This document shows positions 52,103-60,097 of a stretch of 64,000 nucleotides of DNA, one piece after another. Position 1 is the stretch's first letter, and each line of letters opens with the position of its first letter. Location of the stretch: contig NZ_LT629690.1 of assembly GCF_900102185.1 (NCBI RefSeq), forward strand, positions 2,046,001 to 2,110,000. Direction: 5' to 3'. The position numbers and the translations under genes were made by a program. The notes below the pieces were generated by a model. The model saw only the letters and a list, made by a program, of their open reading frames with translations, was not told where the DNA came from and searched no databases. Source of the stretch: Terriglobus roseus. GTDB taxonomy: Bacteria > Acidobacteriota > Terriglobia > Terriglobales > Acidobacteriaceae.

Positions 52103-54640
52103 CTACTCTCTCCCCACCACAGTGTCATACAACCCGTAGTGCGTGAGGCCCTCATGACTCTCGATACCCGTGTAGCGCAGTGATGCATCTTCATAGCGGC
52201 GGAAAGCGAAGACAGCTTGATTCATTTGCTCAGTGTTGAAAACCTTGAGACGAACGAGCAGATGAAAATCTTTTACCGTGAGTCCCGTCACGGCCACGAA
52301 CAAATCCGGTTCTAGTTTAGTAATAACGTCTTGCAGGGTGTTCTCGCGAAAATCAGTAAGGTACATGAACGCAGGAATGCGTGTGGCGAACTTGATTAGT
52401 TTTTCCTGCACTAGCTTTCGCTTGGACTTGTACTCTTTCTCTTCCTCGGTGAGCTGCCTCTTCTGCTTTTCAGTGAGGTCTTTGGTCTTCGCCTTATTCT
52501 TAAGTTCCTTGACCTTTTCGCTCTTGTTGATGATGGTCTCGATAATGTTGTCGCCAAGCGCGCGCCATCCCTCAATGCGTTCCACAGCAGCCATGGCTTC
52601 GGGACTGTCCAGAACGCGACGGAGAGTATCGTTATCTACGTTCACAAGCAACGCACTTTCCCACTTCCGTGCCAGGAGCGTTGCTGAAGTTCCCGCCATC
52701 GCGATATCTAAGATTCCGCCAGCGTCAATCTGAGTCATGTTCGCGCCGTCGTATGCAAGAACAGGCAGAAATGACACCAACTCTTTCACCGCTGTTTCCG
52801 GGTTCGCTTCGTTCGGGGAAAGACCAATGCCATATTCAGAGAGTTGCCGAAGTGCCCGAGTGGGCGCGAAATCGAACACGAAGCATATTGGCTTAAGAAT
52901 CTCTTCCTCATTCGGGTCATCACCGTTTGGGTTCTTGATTGACCACGGAGATTGAACGCGGAAGGCAGCCTGAAAGTACGTCTCAGGGCTTTTCAAATTG
53001 CGCAACATAAGGATCGAAGACCATTGCGGCACCGTCACACCGGTCGTCAATTTGCCGCAGGACAGCGTGATAGTTTTCGTTTCAAAGCCGCTACCAATCG
53101 AATCTCGTACTGGTGGGAGAGCTTCGAGCCCGATACCTGCTGAGGCACCCGCAGCAACCACTACCGCATATTCATGCCAGAAGACATTCTGCTTCTCTGC
53201 TAGCAGGTTAGCCATTGCATGACATGAGGCTACGTTTGGCAGAAACCAAAATGAGTGGTTTAGGTAAGGCAGCAGACGCACATCTGAATAAGGGAAAGGG
53301 GGACGCGTTCCAGTCTTCAGGCCCTCGACGAACTTCGCCGCATACTGTCCACGAATGATCTCCAGCCACTTCTGCACGTCATCTTTATGTTTGAACCGGG
53401 CGCTCTTTGCCGTTCCCGTCGCGGCGAAGAACTCATTCAAGTCGAACTCGTCAAACTCGCCGGCACTGGCGACTGTCAGCAGCTCGTCTGGCATTTGGTA
53501 GGTGAGAAGACGCATCTGGGGCAGAGCCCCGTATGGATTCCACTTGCCGGGATTTTTTGCAGCGAACTCCGCCTTAGCTCGCTGCTCATCGGTATACGTC
53601 CAATTGAAAATCTGTTCTTCGATGAACTCGCCTGTGGCAAGCGCTTTAAACGGCGTCCCGGACAGATAGAGATATGCTCTGGTTGTAATTGGAAGGAATT
53701 CGGTCTCTTTTTCGGAGAGGATGCCCAAATCTTCGTTGACGTTTTCTAGGCCAGGGGCGTATTCGAGTTTGGCTTCTTTACGAGCAACAGCTTCTTCCTC
53801 ACCCTCGAAGAGTTCTTTCGCGGTTTCGCGCCATGCGCCGAAGTGGTACTCATCGAAGATCACCAAATCCCAGTTCACTTCATGCAGCCATTCATTCTTC
53901 GGCTTGATGTTTCCTGCTGCGTCGCGCCCAAGTAAATCTTGAAATGAGCCGAAGTAGACAACAGGTTTCTTGGGATCGATCTGAGTGGGGTCTGCACCAG
54001 CGGACTTTGAAAGATACTGCCAACCGTCAAAGTCCACGTGACTCTCAAGATCGGTTTGCCACGCATCTTCTACCGCTGGCTTGAAGGTCAACACCAGCAC
54101 ACGTTTCGCGCCAAGGCGTTTCGCAAGCTGATAGCTCGTGAACGTCTTGCCGAAACGCATCTTTGCGTTCCAAAGGAAGCGCGGTACTGCGTGGATGTCT
54201 TCCGCCCAACGGGACAGAAAATATGCATGCGTCAGCTTCACCGCTTCGCTCTGTTCACGACGCATTGGGAAGGTCTGATGATGGGTGCCAGTAAAGCACT
54301 CTCCGGCACGCAGTTCCGCGAGTACTGTCTTGACGTCCTCGACAGTGCAGCGAATCCACTCCAGTTCTGTATTCGTAAATTTCTTTTTGACAAGCGCCGC
54401 GCGTACTTCGTGATCGCTGAACACAGTCCCGTCTTTTCGTTCGGCGAGTTCGTCTACTTCAATCCTGTAATTCTTGATCGCCGCAGTCTTCAACTGCTCT
54501 GCGATTCGCTGCCTAACGTCCCGAGTAGTCTGACCAATCTTGAGCAATCCCGTGTGAGCCTGATCGTGAATGGAGTAGGCATAAATACGAGGGCGAACTT
54601 CTGGCCTGGGAGTGAGCAGTTCTTCGATTGACTTACTCAT
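52103..54640 (-). CDS. GIY-YIG/helicase restriction-type protein
   Basis: 845 aa from the ATG at 54640, which overlaps the methyltransferase stop (gATGAGTAAg) and has a GAGGGGG site; the frame is open 16 codons further upstream. Residues about 20-115 resemble a GIY-YIG (T5orf172-like) nuclease: YAYSIHDQAHTGLLKIGQTT, RQRIAEQLKT. The rest is an SF2 helicase/translocase with motif I MRFGKTFTSYQLA, motif II IFDEYH, LSGTPFK and a late QAAFRVQSP. A lysine-rich coiled-coil segment precedes the C-terminal domain. It is probably the restriction subunit that cuts unmethylated foreign DNA. Confidence 0.82.
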   Translation of the reverse strand: MSKSIEELLTPRPEVRPRIYAYSIHDQAHTGLLKIGQTTRDVRQRIAEQLKTAAIKNYRIEVDELAERKDGTVFSDHEVRAALVKKKFTNTELEWIRCTVEDVKTVLAELRAGECFTGTHHQTFPMRREQSEAVKLTHAYFLSRWAEDIHAVPRFLWNAKMRFGKTFTSYQLAKRLGAKRVLVLTFKPAVEDAWQTDLESHVDFDGWQYLSKSAGADPTQIDPKKPVVYFGSFQDLLGRDAAGNIKPKNEWLHEVNWDLVIFDEYHFGAWRETAKELFEGEEEAVARKEAKLEYAPGLENVNEDLGILSEKETEFLPITTRAYLYLSGTPFKALATGEFIEEQIFNWTYTDEQRAKAEFAAKNPGKWNPYGALPQMRLLTYQMPDELLTVASAGEFDEFDLNEFFAATGTAKSARFKHKDDVQKWLEIIRGQYAAKFVEGLKTGTRPPFPYSDVRLLPYLNHSFWFLPNVASCHAMANLLAEKQNVFWHEYAVVVAAGASAGIGLEALPPVRDSIGSGFETKTITLSCGKLTTGVTVPQWSSILMLRNLKSPETYFQAAFRVQSPWSIKNPNGDDPNEEEILKPICFVFDFAPTRALRQLSEYGIGLSPNEANPETAVKELVSFLPVLAYDGANMTQIDAGGILDIAMAGTSATLLARKWESALLVNVDNDTLRRVLDSPEAMAAVERIEGWRALGDNIIETIINKSEKVKELKNKAKTKDLTEKQKRQLTEEEKEYKSKRKLVQEKLIKFATRIPAFMYLTDFRENTLQDVITKLEPDLFVAVTGLTVKDFHLLVRLKVFNTEQMNQAVFAFRRYEDASLRYTGIESHEGLTHYGLYDTVVGRE

Positions 54641-56294
54641 CTTCCCCCTCGGATGTTGGCTGAACACTGAACAGATCACCCGAAACATCCATCGGGCGAA
54701 TAGTTGAATCTACGAGAGCAATCTCATCCGCATTGAGTCCATACTTGGTGTACAAGCGTTCATCATTCCACGGGCCGGAAAAGTCTTGAACAGGAACGAA
54801 CGAATAAGCGATCCTTGGTAGATCCTGTGCGGAAGTTCTTGTAGCAACCAGGAAGCGAAAGAATTTCGTTGTGACATATGAGAGACAATGCTGCGCCTCC
54901 AGCTCTGAATCATATGCTCCAAGAATCACGTAAGTTTCCGTTACAACCGAACCTGGAGGCAAGATTCCAGTCAGTGACAAGACCCTCCTCATGCCGTTTC
55001 TATCCGCTTGTCCGGCGTGCTCAGAAGATGATTTGGAAGTGAACACCTTCCACTTATCGATGAGCTCGACACCTTCATTGATAGTCTTCCTCGCAACCCA
55101 AGCAGTACCGCCGTTTTGCTGCACTAAAAGGTCGTCGGGACGCTTCTTTTTATCGCCTCGAAAAAATGTTCGAAGACCAAACGGCTTTTGCCCACTAACC
55201 TGGGAGTCAAAGCGACGCTCCGGAGGAAGCGCGATTCCATTCGCATCATTGCCTGATTCCTTTGCAGCAATCTTCCTTAGAATTGCGATGCTCTCGCTAT
55301 TGCGAATGAACACACTCGCCCCGGGCTCCATTAGCGGACGGATGCTACTAGTCTGGTTTCCGTGCAAGTCGTTTGTGACTACTTCGCAATCCCCCTCATC
55401 ATCGCGGTTCCACAAAAAATAGCAGACGCCTCCTGCTACATCTACAGATTCGAAGGCTTGTCGACTATCGGGGAAATCAACAAGCTTTCTGACTCGCCGA
55501 TCCTCAAGCATTGAATTGCGAAATGCATCAAGCCCTCTCCCTCCGAAGAGCCATCGGGCAGGTATGACCATGACCAGGAATTTGGGGTCAAGCGCTTTCG
55601 CTTGATCTACAAATTTGTTGTAGATCGGCATAGCACTTGCTCCCTGCCCGCCGTCGGAAAGTTGATATGGGGGATTGCCTATCACTACATCGAACTGCAT
55701 ATCTCCTCCGAACATTTCTGCGACTCGAGTACCAATATCTTTGGCGTGAATGAATGCATATGCATAGTTCTCTACACCCTTCCCACGGTCTAACGTTTCT
55801 TTGTTAGCGCCGCAGAAGAGGCATCTACCTTCCGACCACTTATGCTCTGTTCTTTCAAACCAGATGTTGCCTTCTTCCGTACTGAATGTCGTAGCGATCG
55901 AGTGCGGTCCATTAGCGTGTTTAGAGCAATAAAGGCTTCGTCTGGCAAGAAAGCTGGTCAAGCGAGTGATTGCGATACCGAAGACTTGTTTTGTGAGGAT
56001 GTGATTGACGCGCTCCTGAAGATCAGGAATTTCCGTCGCCAATCCTTTGGTCAAACGATTGGTTATCTCCCGCAGAAAGACACCCGACTTTGTAAAGGGA
56101 TCGAGAAAGCGAACAGAACTATCTGCCCAGAGGTTTGCGCCGTCGTTGCTTGCGGCCCAAGCCTCGGCTAAGGTGTCCAGCATCCGGTTCGCAAATTCTG
56201 GAGGGGTGAATACCTCATCGTTGGAGAGGTTCGCAATACAAGTGAGCACATCGGGATTTCGTCCTCGAAGTGTAAAGCTCGCCTGATCGATCAC
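54633..56294 (-). CDS. Adenine-specific DNA methyltransferase (Eco57I-type)
   Basis: 553 aa. It carries SAM motif I in the form FLDPFTKSGVFL (near 64-75) and catalytic motif IV NPPY near 207 (VVIGNPPYQL). CSKH and CLFC in the insertion between them could hold zinc. The C-terminal half should be target recognition. It overlaps both neighbours by a few bases (ATGA at 56291-56294; 54633-54640), so all three genes are translated together. It protects host DNA from the helicase/nuclease. Confidence 0.88.
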   Translation of the reverse strand: MIDQASFTLRGRNPDVLTCIANLSNDEVFTPPEFANRMLDTLAEAWAASNDGANLWADSSVRFLDPFTKSGVFLREITNRLTKGLATEIPDLQERVNHILTKQVFGIAITRLTSFLARRSLYCSKHANGPHSIATTFSTEEGNIWFERTEHKWSEGRCLFCGANKETLDRGKGVENYAYAFIHAKDIGTRVAEMFGGDMQFDVVIGNPPYQLSDGGQGASAMPIYNKFVDQAKALDPKFLVMVIPARWLFGGRGLDAFRNSMLEDRRVRKLVDFPDSRQAFESVDVAGGVCYFLWNRDDEGDCEVVTNDLHGNQTSSIRPLMEPGASVFIRNSESIAILRKIAAKESGNDANGIALPPERRFDSQVSGQKPFGLRTFFRGDKKKRPDDLLVQQNGGTAWVARKTINEGVELIDKWKVFTSKSSSEHAGQADRNGMRRVLSLTGILPPGSVVTETYVILGAYDSELEAQHCLSYVTTKFFRFLVATRTSAQDLPRIAYSFVPVQDFSGPWNDERLYTKYGLNADEIALVDSTIRPMDVSGDLFSVQPTSEGEDE

Positions 56295-56947
56295 AGCGCA
56301 ACTCCACCGTTGCGTACGGAAGATAGCGCAGCCAGCTCACGCACAGTCATCGAAGGGTACGACATCATTGGAGTGAATACCTCGTGTTTTCCTAAATGAG
56401 CAAAGAGTGTGCCCTCCTGGCTGAAGGAAGACATCTGTGCCAATACTTCAAAGCGAAAATCACGGCGCTGAAACTTTCCTTTGCCGATATAGCCCCACTC
56501 GGCGAAGGTTATGGGCTGTCCGTCGTGCATCAGCATTGTTAGAGCATCGCCATGGACAAGGTTCTGAGACAAAACATAGGAGGCAGCATGGAAAGATTCA
56601 TCTGTGTCCGCAAGGTCTAAATAATCGGCAAAGACCTCAAGCATGTTTGCGCGGCATTCGGCGATGTTGTCTGTCAGAAGCTCGATTCCGTATGTACACA
56701 TGAGCGCCAACACAGCATAGTGCTGCCGCTCAAATTCTGCGCCGCCAAACTTCTGTTGGACGGCAGCCAGTTTCCGCTTCAATACGGGGACGAGGAAGTT
56801 TCCGCTCCCACAGGCTGGCTCCAAGAAACGTGAGTCGATCCGCTCTGTCTCACCCTTCACGAGATCGAGCATATTTTCGACCAACCAGTCAGGGGTGAAT
56901 ACCTCTCCGTGGTCTGCAACGCGCTTTTTGGATTTGATTAGACTCAT
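56291..56947 (-). CDS. Short N6-methyltransferase-like protein, no NPPY motif
   Basis: 218 aa. The N-terminus DHGEVFTPDWLVENMLDLV and SAM motif I FLEPACGSGNFLVPV are typical of N6-adenine methyltransferases, but motif IV (NPPY) is missing and the protein ends soon after (EWGYIGKGKFQRRDFRFE). Its opening repeats the EVFTPP block of the next gene. It is either a helper subunit to the 553-aa methyltransferase or a shortened enzyme. First gene of the restriction-modification operon. Confidence 0.8.
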   Translation of the reverse strand: MSLIKSKKRVADHGEVFTPDWLVENMLDLVKGETERIDSRFLEPACGSGNFLVPVLKRKLAAVQQKFGGAEFERQHYAVLALMCTYGIELLTDNIAECRANMLEVFADYLDLADTDESFHAASYVLSQNLVHGDALTMLMHDGQPITFAEWGYIGKGKFQRRDFRFEVLAQMSSFSQEGTLFAHLGKHEVFTPMMSYPSMTVRELAALSSVRNGGVAL

Positions 56948-57018
56948 GGATAGTCGTGCGATCTCGTTCGGCGTTCACCCATTGGGTTTCAGCCACAAGC
57001 TCACATATTTGAATATAT

Positions 57019-57034
57019 CGCTATAATCGTAGCG
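57019..57034 (+). promoter_or_regulatory. AbiE promoter with overlapping inverted repeat; probable leaderless start
   Basis: TATAAT at 57022-57027 lies 7 bp before the GTG start (57034), so transcription probably begins at the start codon. The repeat CGCTA (57019-57023) / TAGCG (57030-57034) overlaps it; AbiEi antitoxins are known to repress their own promoter through inverted repeats. No good -35 was seen. Confidence 0.6.
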
Positions 57035-57771
57035 TGGCTACGACAAGTAAGAGCAAACTAAACTCGCTCTATGCCCAAACGCCTTCAGGAGTACCTCTAG
57101 CCTCGCATGAGCTGGCGAACCTGGGCATATCGGCTGATCTTGCCGTCCACTACGCTCGCTCTGGTTGGCTGGTTCGTCTTGCTCGGGGGGTATATAGCCG
57201 TCCCGGCGAAGCACTTCAGCTCCATCCTTCGCTGCAGCTATTAGAGCGCACCATAGAAGGCTTTCACGTCGGCGGCAAGACCGCACTCAGCTGGTATGGC
57301 GTCCGCCACTTCGTTGCGCAGCAGGAAGAGCTTCATCTATACGGCACCAAAGCCGCCAAACTTCCAGATTGGTTTTTAGAGCGGTTCCCTGCCGAGTATC
57401 ATCGCAAGCGGCTCTTCGATGAAGAGGTTAGTTCCATGCTTGCAGTCTCTTCCTTTGAGGCGCGCAAAGACGGCCCTCTCACATCATCACCGGAGCGCGC
57501 TCTCCTGGAACTTCTCAGCGAAGTTGGAATACGACAACCGCTCCAAGAGGCGCGTGAACTCATGGAAAGCACCTACAGCTTTCGCGCGGACGTTCTCGGC
57601 AAGCTGCTCAAGAAGTGCTCCAGCGTAAAAACCGTTCGGCTCTGTCTTCAGCTTGGAAATGAACTATCCCTGCCGTGGGTAAAGAAATTGAAACCCGCTG
57701 AACTTCCCACGGGCAGCGACCGCCCCTGGGTGTCGCGCTCTAAAGAAGGCTTGCTGGTGCTCAAACCATGA
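57034..57771 (+). CDS. abiEi: AbiEi antitoxin (type IV toxin-antitoxin)
   Basis: 245 aa, GTG start, no ribosome site. The N-terminal winged-helix (LASHELANLGISADLAVHYA, LVRLARGVYSRPG) and the AbiEi C-terminal region (FHVGGKTALSWYGVRHF, SPERALLELLSEVG) are clear. It represses the operon and counters the AbiEii toxin without direct contact. Its stop overlaps the toxin start (ATGA). Known AbiE systems abort phage infection or stabilise mobile elements. Confidence 0.9.
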   Translation: MATTSKSKLNSLYAQTPSGVPLASHELANLGISADLAVHYARSGWLVRLARGVYSRPGEALQLHPSLQLLERTIEGFHVGGKTALSWYGVRHFVAQQEELHLYGTKAAKLPDWFLERFPAEYHRKRLFDEEVSSMLAVSSFEARKDGPLTSSPERALLELLSEVGIRQPLQEARELMESTYSFRADVLGKLLKKCSSVKTVRLCLQLGNELSLPWVKKLKPAELPTGSDRPWVSRSKEGLLVLKP

Positions 57772-58682
57772 ATCAGATTTACCTCGATACAGCCCGGCTG
57801 CTGACGCAGGTCGCACCATTCGTCTTCGTGGACGACACGTTCGCGCTCAAAGGTGGCACAGCCATCAATCTATTTGTGCGCGATTTGCCTCGCTTGTCTG
57901 TCGATCTCGATTTAATGTTCCGAGATCACACGCTCCCACGGACTGAAGCATTGTCGATCATCAACGCAGCCGTTCGCCAAACAGCAGAGCGTCTGACTGC
58001 CCGTGGATTCCAAGTACATACATCCACATCGGCAGAGGCCGGGGAGACGAAGCTGCTTGTGCGTCGTGGGCTGATCGAAGTGAAGGTTGAGGTGAACTTC
58101 GTTACACGAGGAACGATTCATCCGGTCAAGGCAGCGCAACTCACACCCAAAGCCAGCGAAGTTCTGCTGGCTGATCTGGAAGTGCCAGTCGTTTCGCTCG
58201 AAGACTTGTACGGTGGCAAGCTCGCCGCCGCTATGGATCGCCAGCACCCTCGTGACCTCTTCGACGTGATGCAGCTCTTTGAACACGAAGGAATCACACC
58301 TGGCATCCGGCAGGCGTTCGTCGTATACCTTGCAAGTCATAATCGGCCGATTCACGAAGTGCTCTTCCCGGCGAAGCGGGACATTGCGCAGGAGTACGAC
58401 GGGAACTTCCGTGGCATGACGGTTGAGACGGTTGCACTCGAAGACTTGCTGGCCGCTCGTGATCGAATGCGCTCAGAGCTTCAAGGTGGATTGACTCCGG
58501 CAGAGCGGCGGTTCCTCATCTCCATCGCCCGGAACGAACCGGATTGGGGTCAACTCGATGCTCCCCACCTGGCCGAGCTGCCTGCAATTCGTTGGAAGCT
58601 CCAGAACCTCGCGCAGCTTGCGAAGAGCAATCCCGGCAAGTTCGAGGCTCAGGCTTCCACGCTGGAAAAGGCCCTCAGCTAA
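57768..58682 (+). CDS. abiEii: AbiEii nucleotidyltransferase toxin
   Basis: 304 aa. The nucleotidyltransferase signature FALKGGTAINLF followed by LSVDLDLMF is at about 26-52; the later LYGGKLAAAMDRQHPRDLFDV motif (about 144-165) is also typical. AbiEii-type enzymes are reported to transfer nucleotides to RNA targets such as tRNA acceptor ends. It overlaps the antitoxin by 4 bp and is the last gene before the right att site, next to tRNA-Glu. Confidence 0.92.
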   Translation: MNQIYLDTARLLTQVAPFVFVDDTFALKGGTAINLFVRDLPRLSVDLDLMFRDHTLPRTEALSIINAAVRQTAERLTARGFQVHTSTSAEAGETKLLVRRGLIEVKVEVNFVTRGTIHPVKAAQLTPKASEVLLADLEVPVVSLEDLYGGKLAAAMDRQHPRDLFDVMQLFEHEGITPGIRQAFVVYLASHNRPIHEVLFPAKRDIAQEYDGNFRGMTVETVALEDLLAARDRMRSELQGGLTPAERRFLISIARNEPDWGQLDAPHLAELPAIRWKLQNLAQLAKSNPGKFEAQASTLEKALS

Positions 58683-58723
58683 GAGTCAGTACCACGCTGC
58701 CCCGCACACCTCTCCACAGAGCA

Positions 58724-58780
58724 AAGTGCTACCAGAAGTGCCACCAAATTTTGTACAAAAGTGCCACCAGAGTGCCACCA
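58724..58780. repeat. Integrase arm-type sites, right end (four copies)
   Basis: Near copies of AAGTGCCACCA at 58724-58734 (one change), 58736-58746, 58759-58769 and 58770-58780 (one change). The block GTACAAAAGTGCCACCA is shared exactly with the left end. Same orientation as the left copies. Confidence 0.75.
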
Positions 58781-58840
58781 GAGCAGAAAACGACTTTAGC
58801 GCCGTTGCGGCGTTTCGATCTAAGTATTTGATTTTATTGA

Positions 58841-58894
58841 GGTTTTTGGTAGCGATATCGGGGCTCGAACCCGAACTCTTCGCCTTGAGAGGGC
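58841..58894 (-). repeat. Right attachment site within tRNA-Glu
   Basis: The 54-bp partner of 40903-40956. It overlaps the 3' part of the functional tRNA gene and its downstream CCA. Mismatches are at 58858 and 58874, the two members of one T-stem pair (T-A here, C-G at the left). Confidence 0.9.
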
Positions 58895-58923
58895 GACGTG
58901 TTAACCAGTTACACCATATCGCC
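58847..58923 (-). tRNA. tRNA-Glu (anticodon CTC), with encoded CCA
   Basis: Read on the minus strand: acceptor GGCGATA pairing with TATCGCT (one G-T pair), D stem GTGT/ACAC, anticodon stem TCGCC/GGCGA with loop CTCTCAA (anticodon CTC, codon GAG), T stem TCGGG/CCCGA with loop TTCGAGC, discriminator A, then CCA. The mature gene is 58850-58923 plus the CCA. Its 3' half is the attR of the mobile element and remains fully functional in sequence. Confidence 0.95.
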
Positions 58924-58962
58924 ACTTTATGGGGGAGTGGCCGTCACTTGCGCGACTTTCCT

Positions 58963-58991
58963 ACTATACCGCAGCATCGGCCGGATTCCAA
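58963..58991 (-). promoter_or_regulatory. Promoter of tRNA-Glu
   Basis: Minus strand: TTGGAA (-35; 58986-58991), 17-bp spacer, TATAGT (-10; 58963-58968). It lies 40 bp before the tRNA 5' end. Confidence 0.7.
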
Positions 58992-59015
58992 ATGCTTTGC
59001 TGTTGGGCTCTACAT

Positions 59016-59046
59016 TCTAGCGATGCTTCATCTCAGCATCGCTAGA
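59016..59046. repeat. Perfect 12-bp inverted repeat
   Basis: TCTAGCGATGCT (59016-59027) and AGCATCGCTAGA (59035-59046) with a 7-nt loop, between the DUF507 operon and the tRNA promoter. No T-run follows on either strand, so it is not a standard terminator, though it may end the DUF507 mRNA. Confidence 0.6.
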
Positions 59047-59114
59047 GTAACACCGGAACGAGAACTGCGCTCGTCAGAAGCGCCGGTCCACTGACGGTAC
59101 AAAGCGGATACGAC

Positions 59115-59390
59115 TTAGATCCCCAGACGCTTCACTTCGTCGTTGTAATACTTGCGGTACAGGATGTCCCACTCCTGCGTGCCTTCAAGAATGATGCGCT
59201 GCTGGGAGGTGATCTTCTGTCGTGCCGCGGCATCGATCTTCACTTCTTCCGCGAAAAGCTGTTCCAGAATTTTGCGCGCTTCCTGGCGGATCGTGTTGCG
59301 ATCTTCGAGGAACTCCGCTTCGTCCGTTTCGGCGAGCGTATCGGCAATCACATGAGCAAGTTTGTTCACTTTATCGCGTGAAATGCGCAT
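59115..59390 (-). CDS. DUF507 protein (copy 1)
   Basis: 91-aa helical protein, MRISRDKVNKLAHVIADTLAE onward, with the DUF507 end EWDILYRKYYNDEVKRLGI. Function unknown; the family occurs in Acidobacteria and deltaproteobacterial relatives, often as tandem pairs. Its ATG overlaps the stop of copy 2 (TAATG), so the two are translated together and may form a heterodimer. Confidence 0.88.
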   Translation of the reverse strand: MRISRDKVNKLAHVIADTLAETDEAEFLEDRNTIRQEARKILEQLFAEEVKIDAAARQKITSQQRIILEGTQEWDILYRKYYNDEVKRLGI

Positions 59391-59668
59391 TACAGCACCG
59401 CCTTGTACTGCTGCACCAGGCGCAGCTTAATCTTCTTGAACATCTCGGGGTAGCTGGCGCCGACTTTGCTCATCTCGCCCTGCAGCTGCTCCAGGATGAG
59501 GCGAGCTTCTTCGTTGATGCGATCTTCCAGCGAAAGCTCGTCAATCAGGCCATTGTTGACGCGTTCTGCCAAAACGGCTGGCTTGTCAGTGCGTACGACC
59601 TTCGCTTCCTGAAGCCGGCGTATTACCTGCCGCGAGAGATATCCGACGTAATCCTTTGAGAAGAGCAT
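59390..59668 (-). CDS. DUF507 protein (copy 2)
   Basis: 92 aa from the ATG at 59668; a TTG two codons upstream is possible. MLFSKDYVGYLSRQVIRRL opens the helical DUF507 pattern, with INEEARLILEQLQGEM in the middle matching IRQEARKILEQLFAEE of copy 1. First gene of the pair. Function unknown. No classical ribosome site is seen. Confidence 0.88.
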   Translation of the reverse strand: MLFSKDYVGYLSRQVIRRLQEAKVVRTDKPAVLAERVNNGLIDELSLEDRINEEARLILEQLQGEMSKVGASYPEMFKKIKLRLVQQYKAVL

Positions 59669-59693
59669 GGGCAAGAGGAGGATAGCACGCTAG

Positions 59694-60053
59694 TTAGTTG
59701 CGCTTCTCTGCCCTTCTTTCCGCGTGGGCCAGATTGGCAGGATTGTCGTGTAGCAGATGCTCTACCGGTCGGTTGTTCAGCAGGTGTTCCTGCACGATCT
59801 CTTCCGCGTCTTTCGCCTTCACGAAGCTGTACCAGACGTTATCCGGATACACCACGCAAACAGCGGCGTGTTCGCACTGGTCCATACAACTGGTTTCCAG
59901 AACACGGACACGGCCTTTCAGCCCTGCATCCTTCACCAAGTCTTTCAGTTCATCCTTCAGTTTTTTGGAGCCTTCATTACGGCACGAAGGGCGCGAGGCG
60001 CTGGGGTCGCGCTCGTTGATGCATACAAGTATCTGCCGTTCCGGAACCGCCAT
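59694..60053 (-). CDS. Thioredoxin-like [2Fe-2S] ferredoxin
   Basis: 119 aa with the (2Fe-2S) thioredoxin-like fold: Cys in ILVCINERDPSASRPSC and the later pair in SCMDQCEHAAVC, followed by VVYPDNVWYSFV. These are typical of NuoE-related shethna-type ferredoxins that carry one [2Fe-2S] cluster. Electron carrier of unknown partner. It is divergent from the 60098 gene. Confidence 0.85.
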   Translation of the reverse strand: MAVPERQILVCINERDPSASRPSCRNEGSKKLKDELKDLVKDAGLKGRVRVLETSCMDQCEHAAVCVVYPDNVWYSFVKAKDAEEIVQEHLLNNRPVEHLLHDNPANLAHAERRAEKRN

Positions 60054-60097
60054 CTTCCCATGCTAATGCCGCGCCGAAGTGAGACAATAGTACGGAA

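Larger units (their letters stand above)
40903..58894. mobile_element. Integrated mobilisable element in tRNA-Glu, about 18 kb
   Basis: Bounded by 54-bp direct repeats (40903-40956 and 58841-58894; two mismatches). The right copy forms the 3' part of an intact tRNA-Glu gene and the left copy is a displaced tRNA fragment, the classic outcome of tyrosine-integrase insertion at a tRNA 3' end. It carries integrase, excisionase, MobF relaxase, an RHH accessory protein and a candidate oriT, plus defence-like cargo (STAS/GHKL operon, XRE-ImmA, restriction-modification, AbiE). No VirB/VirD4 secretion or coupling genes were found, so transfer would need a helper (IME rather than full ICE). Cargo genes mostly lack recognisable chromosomal relatives nearby. 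Confidence 0.9.
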
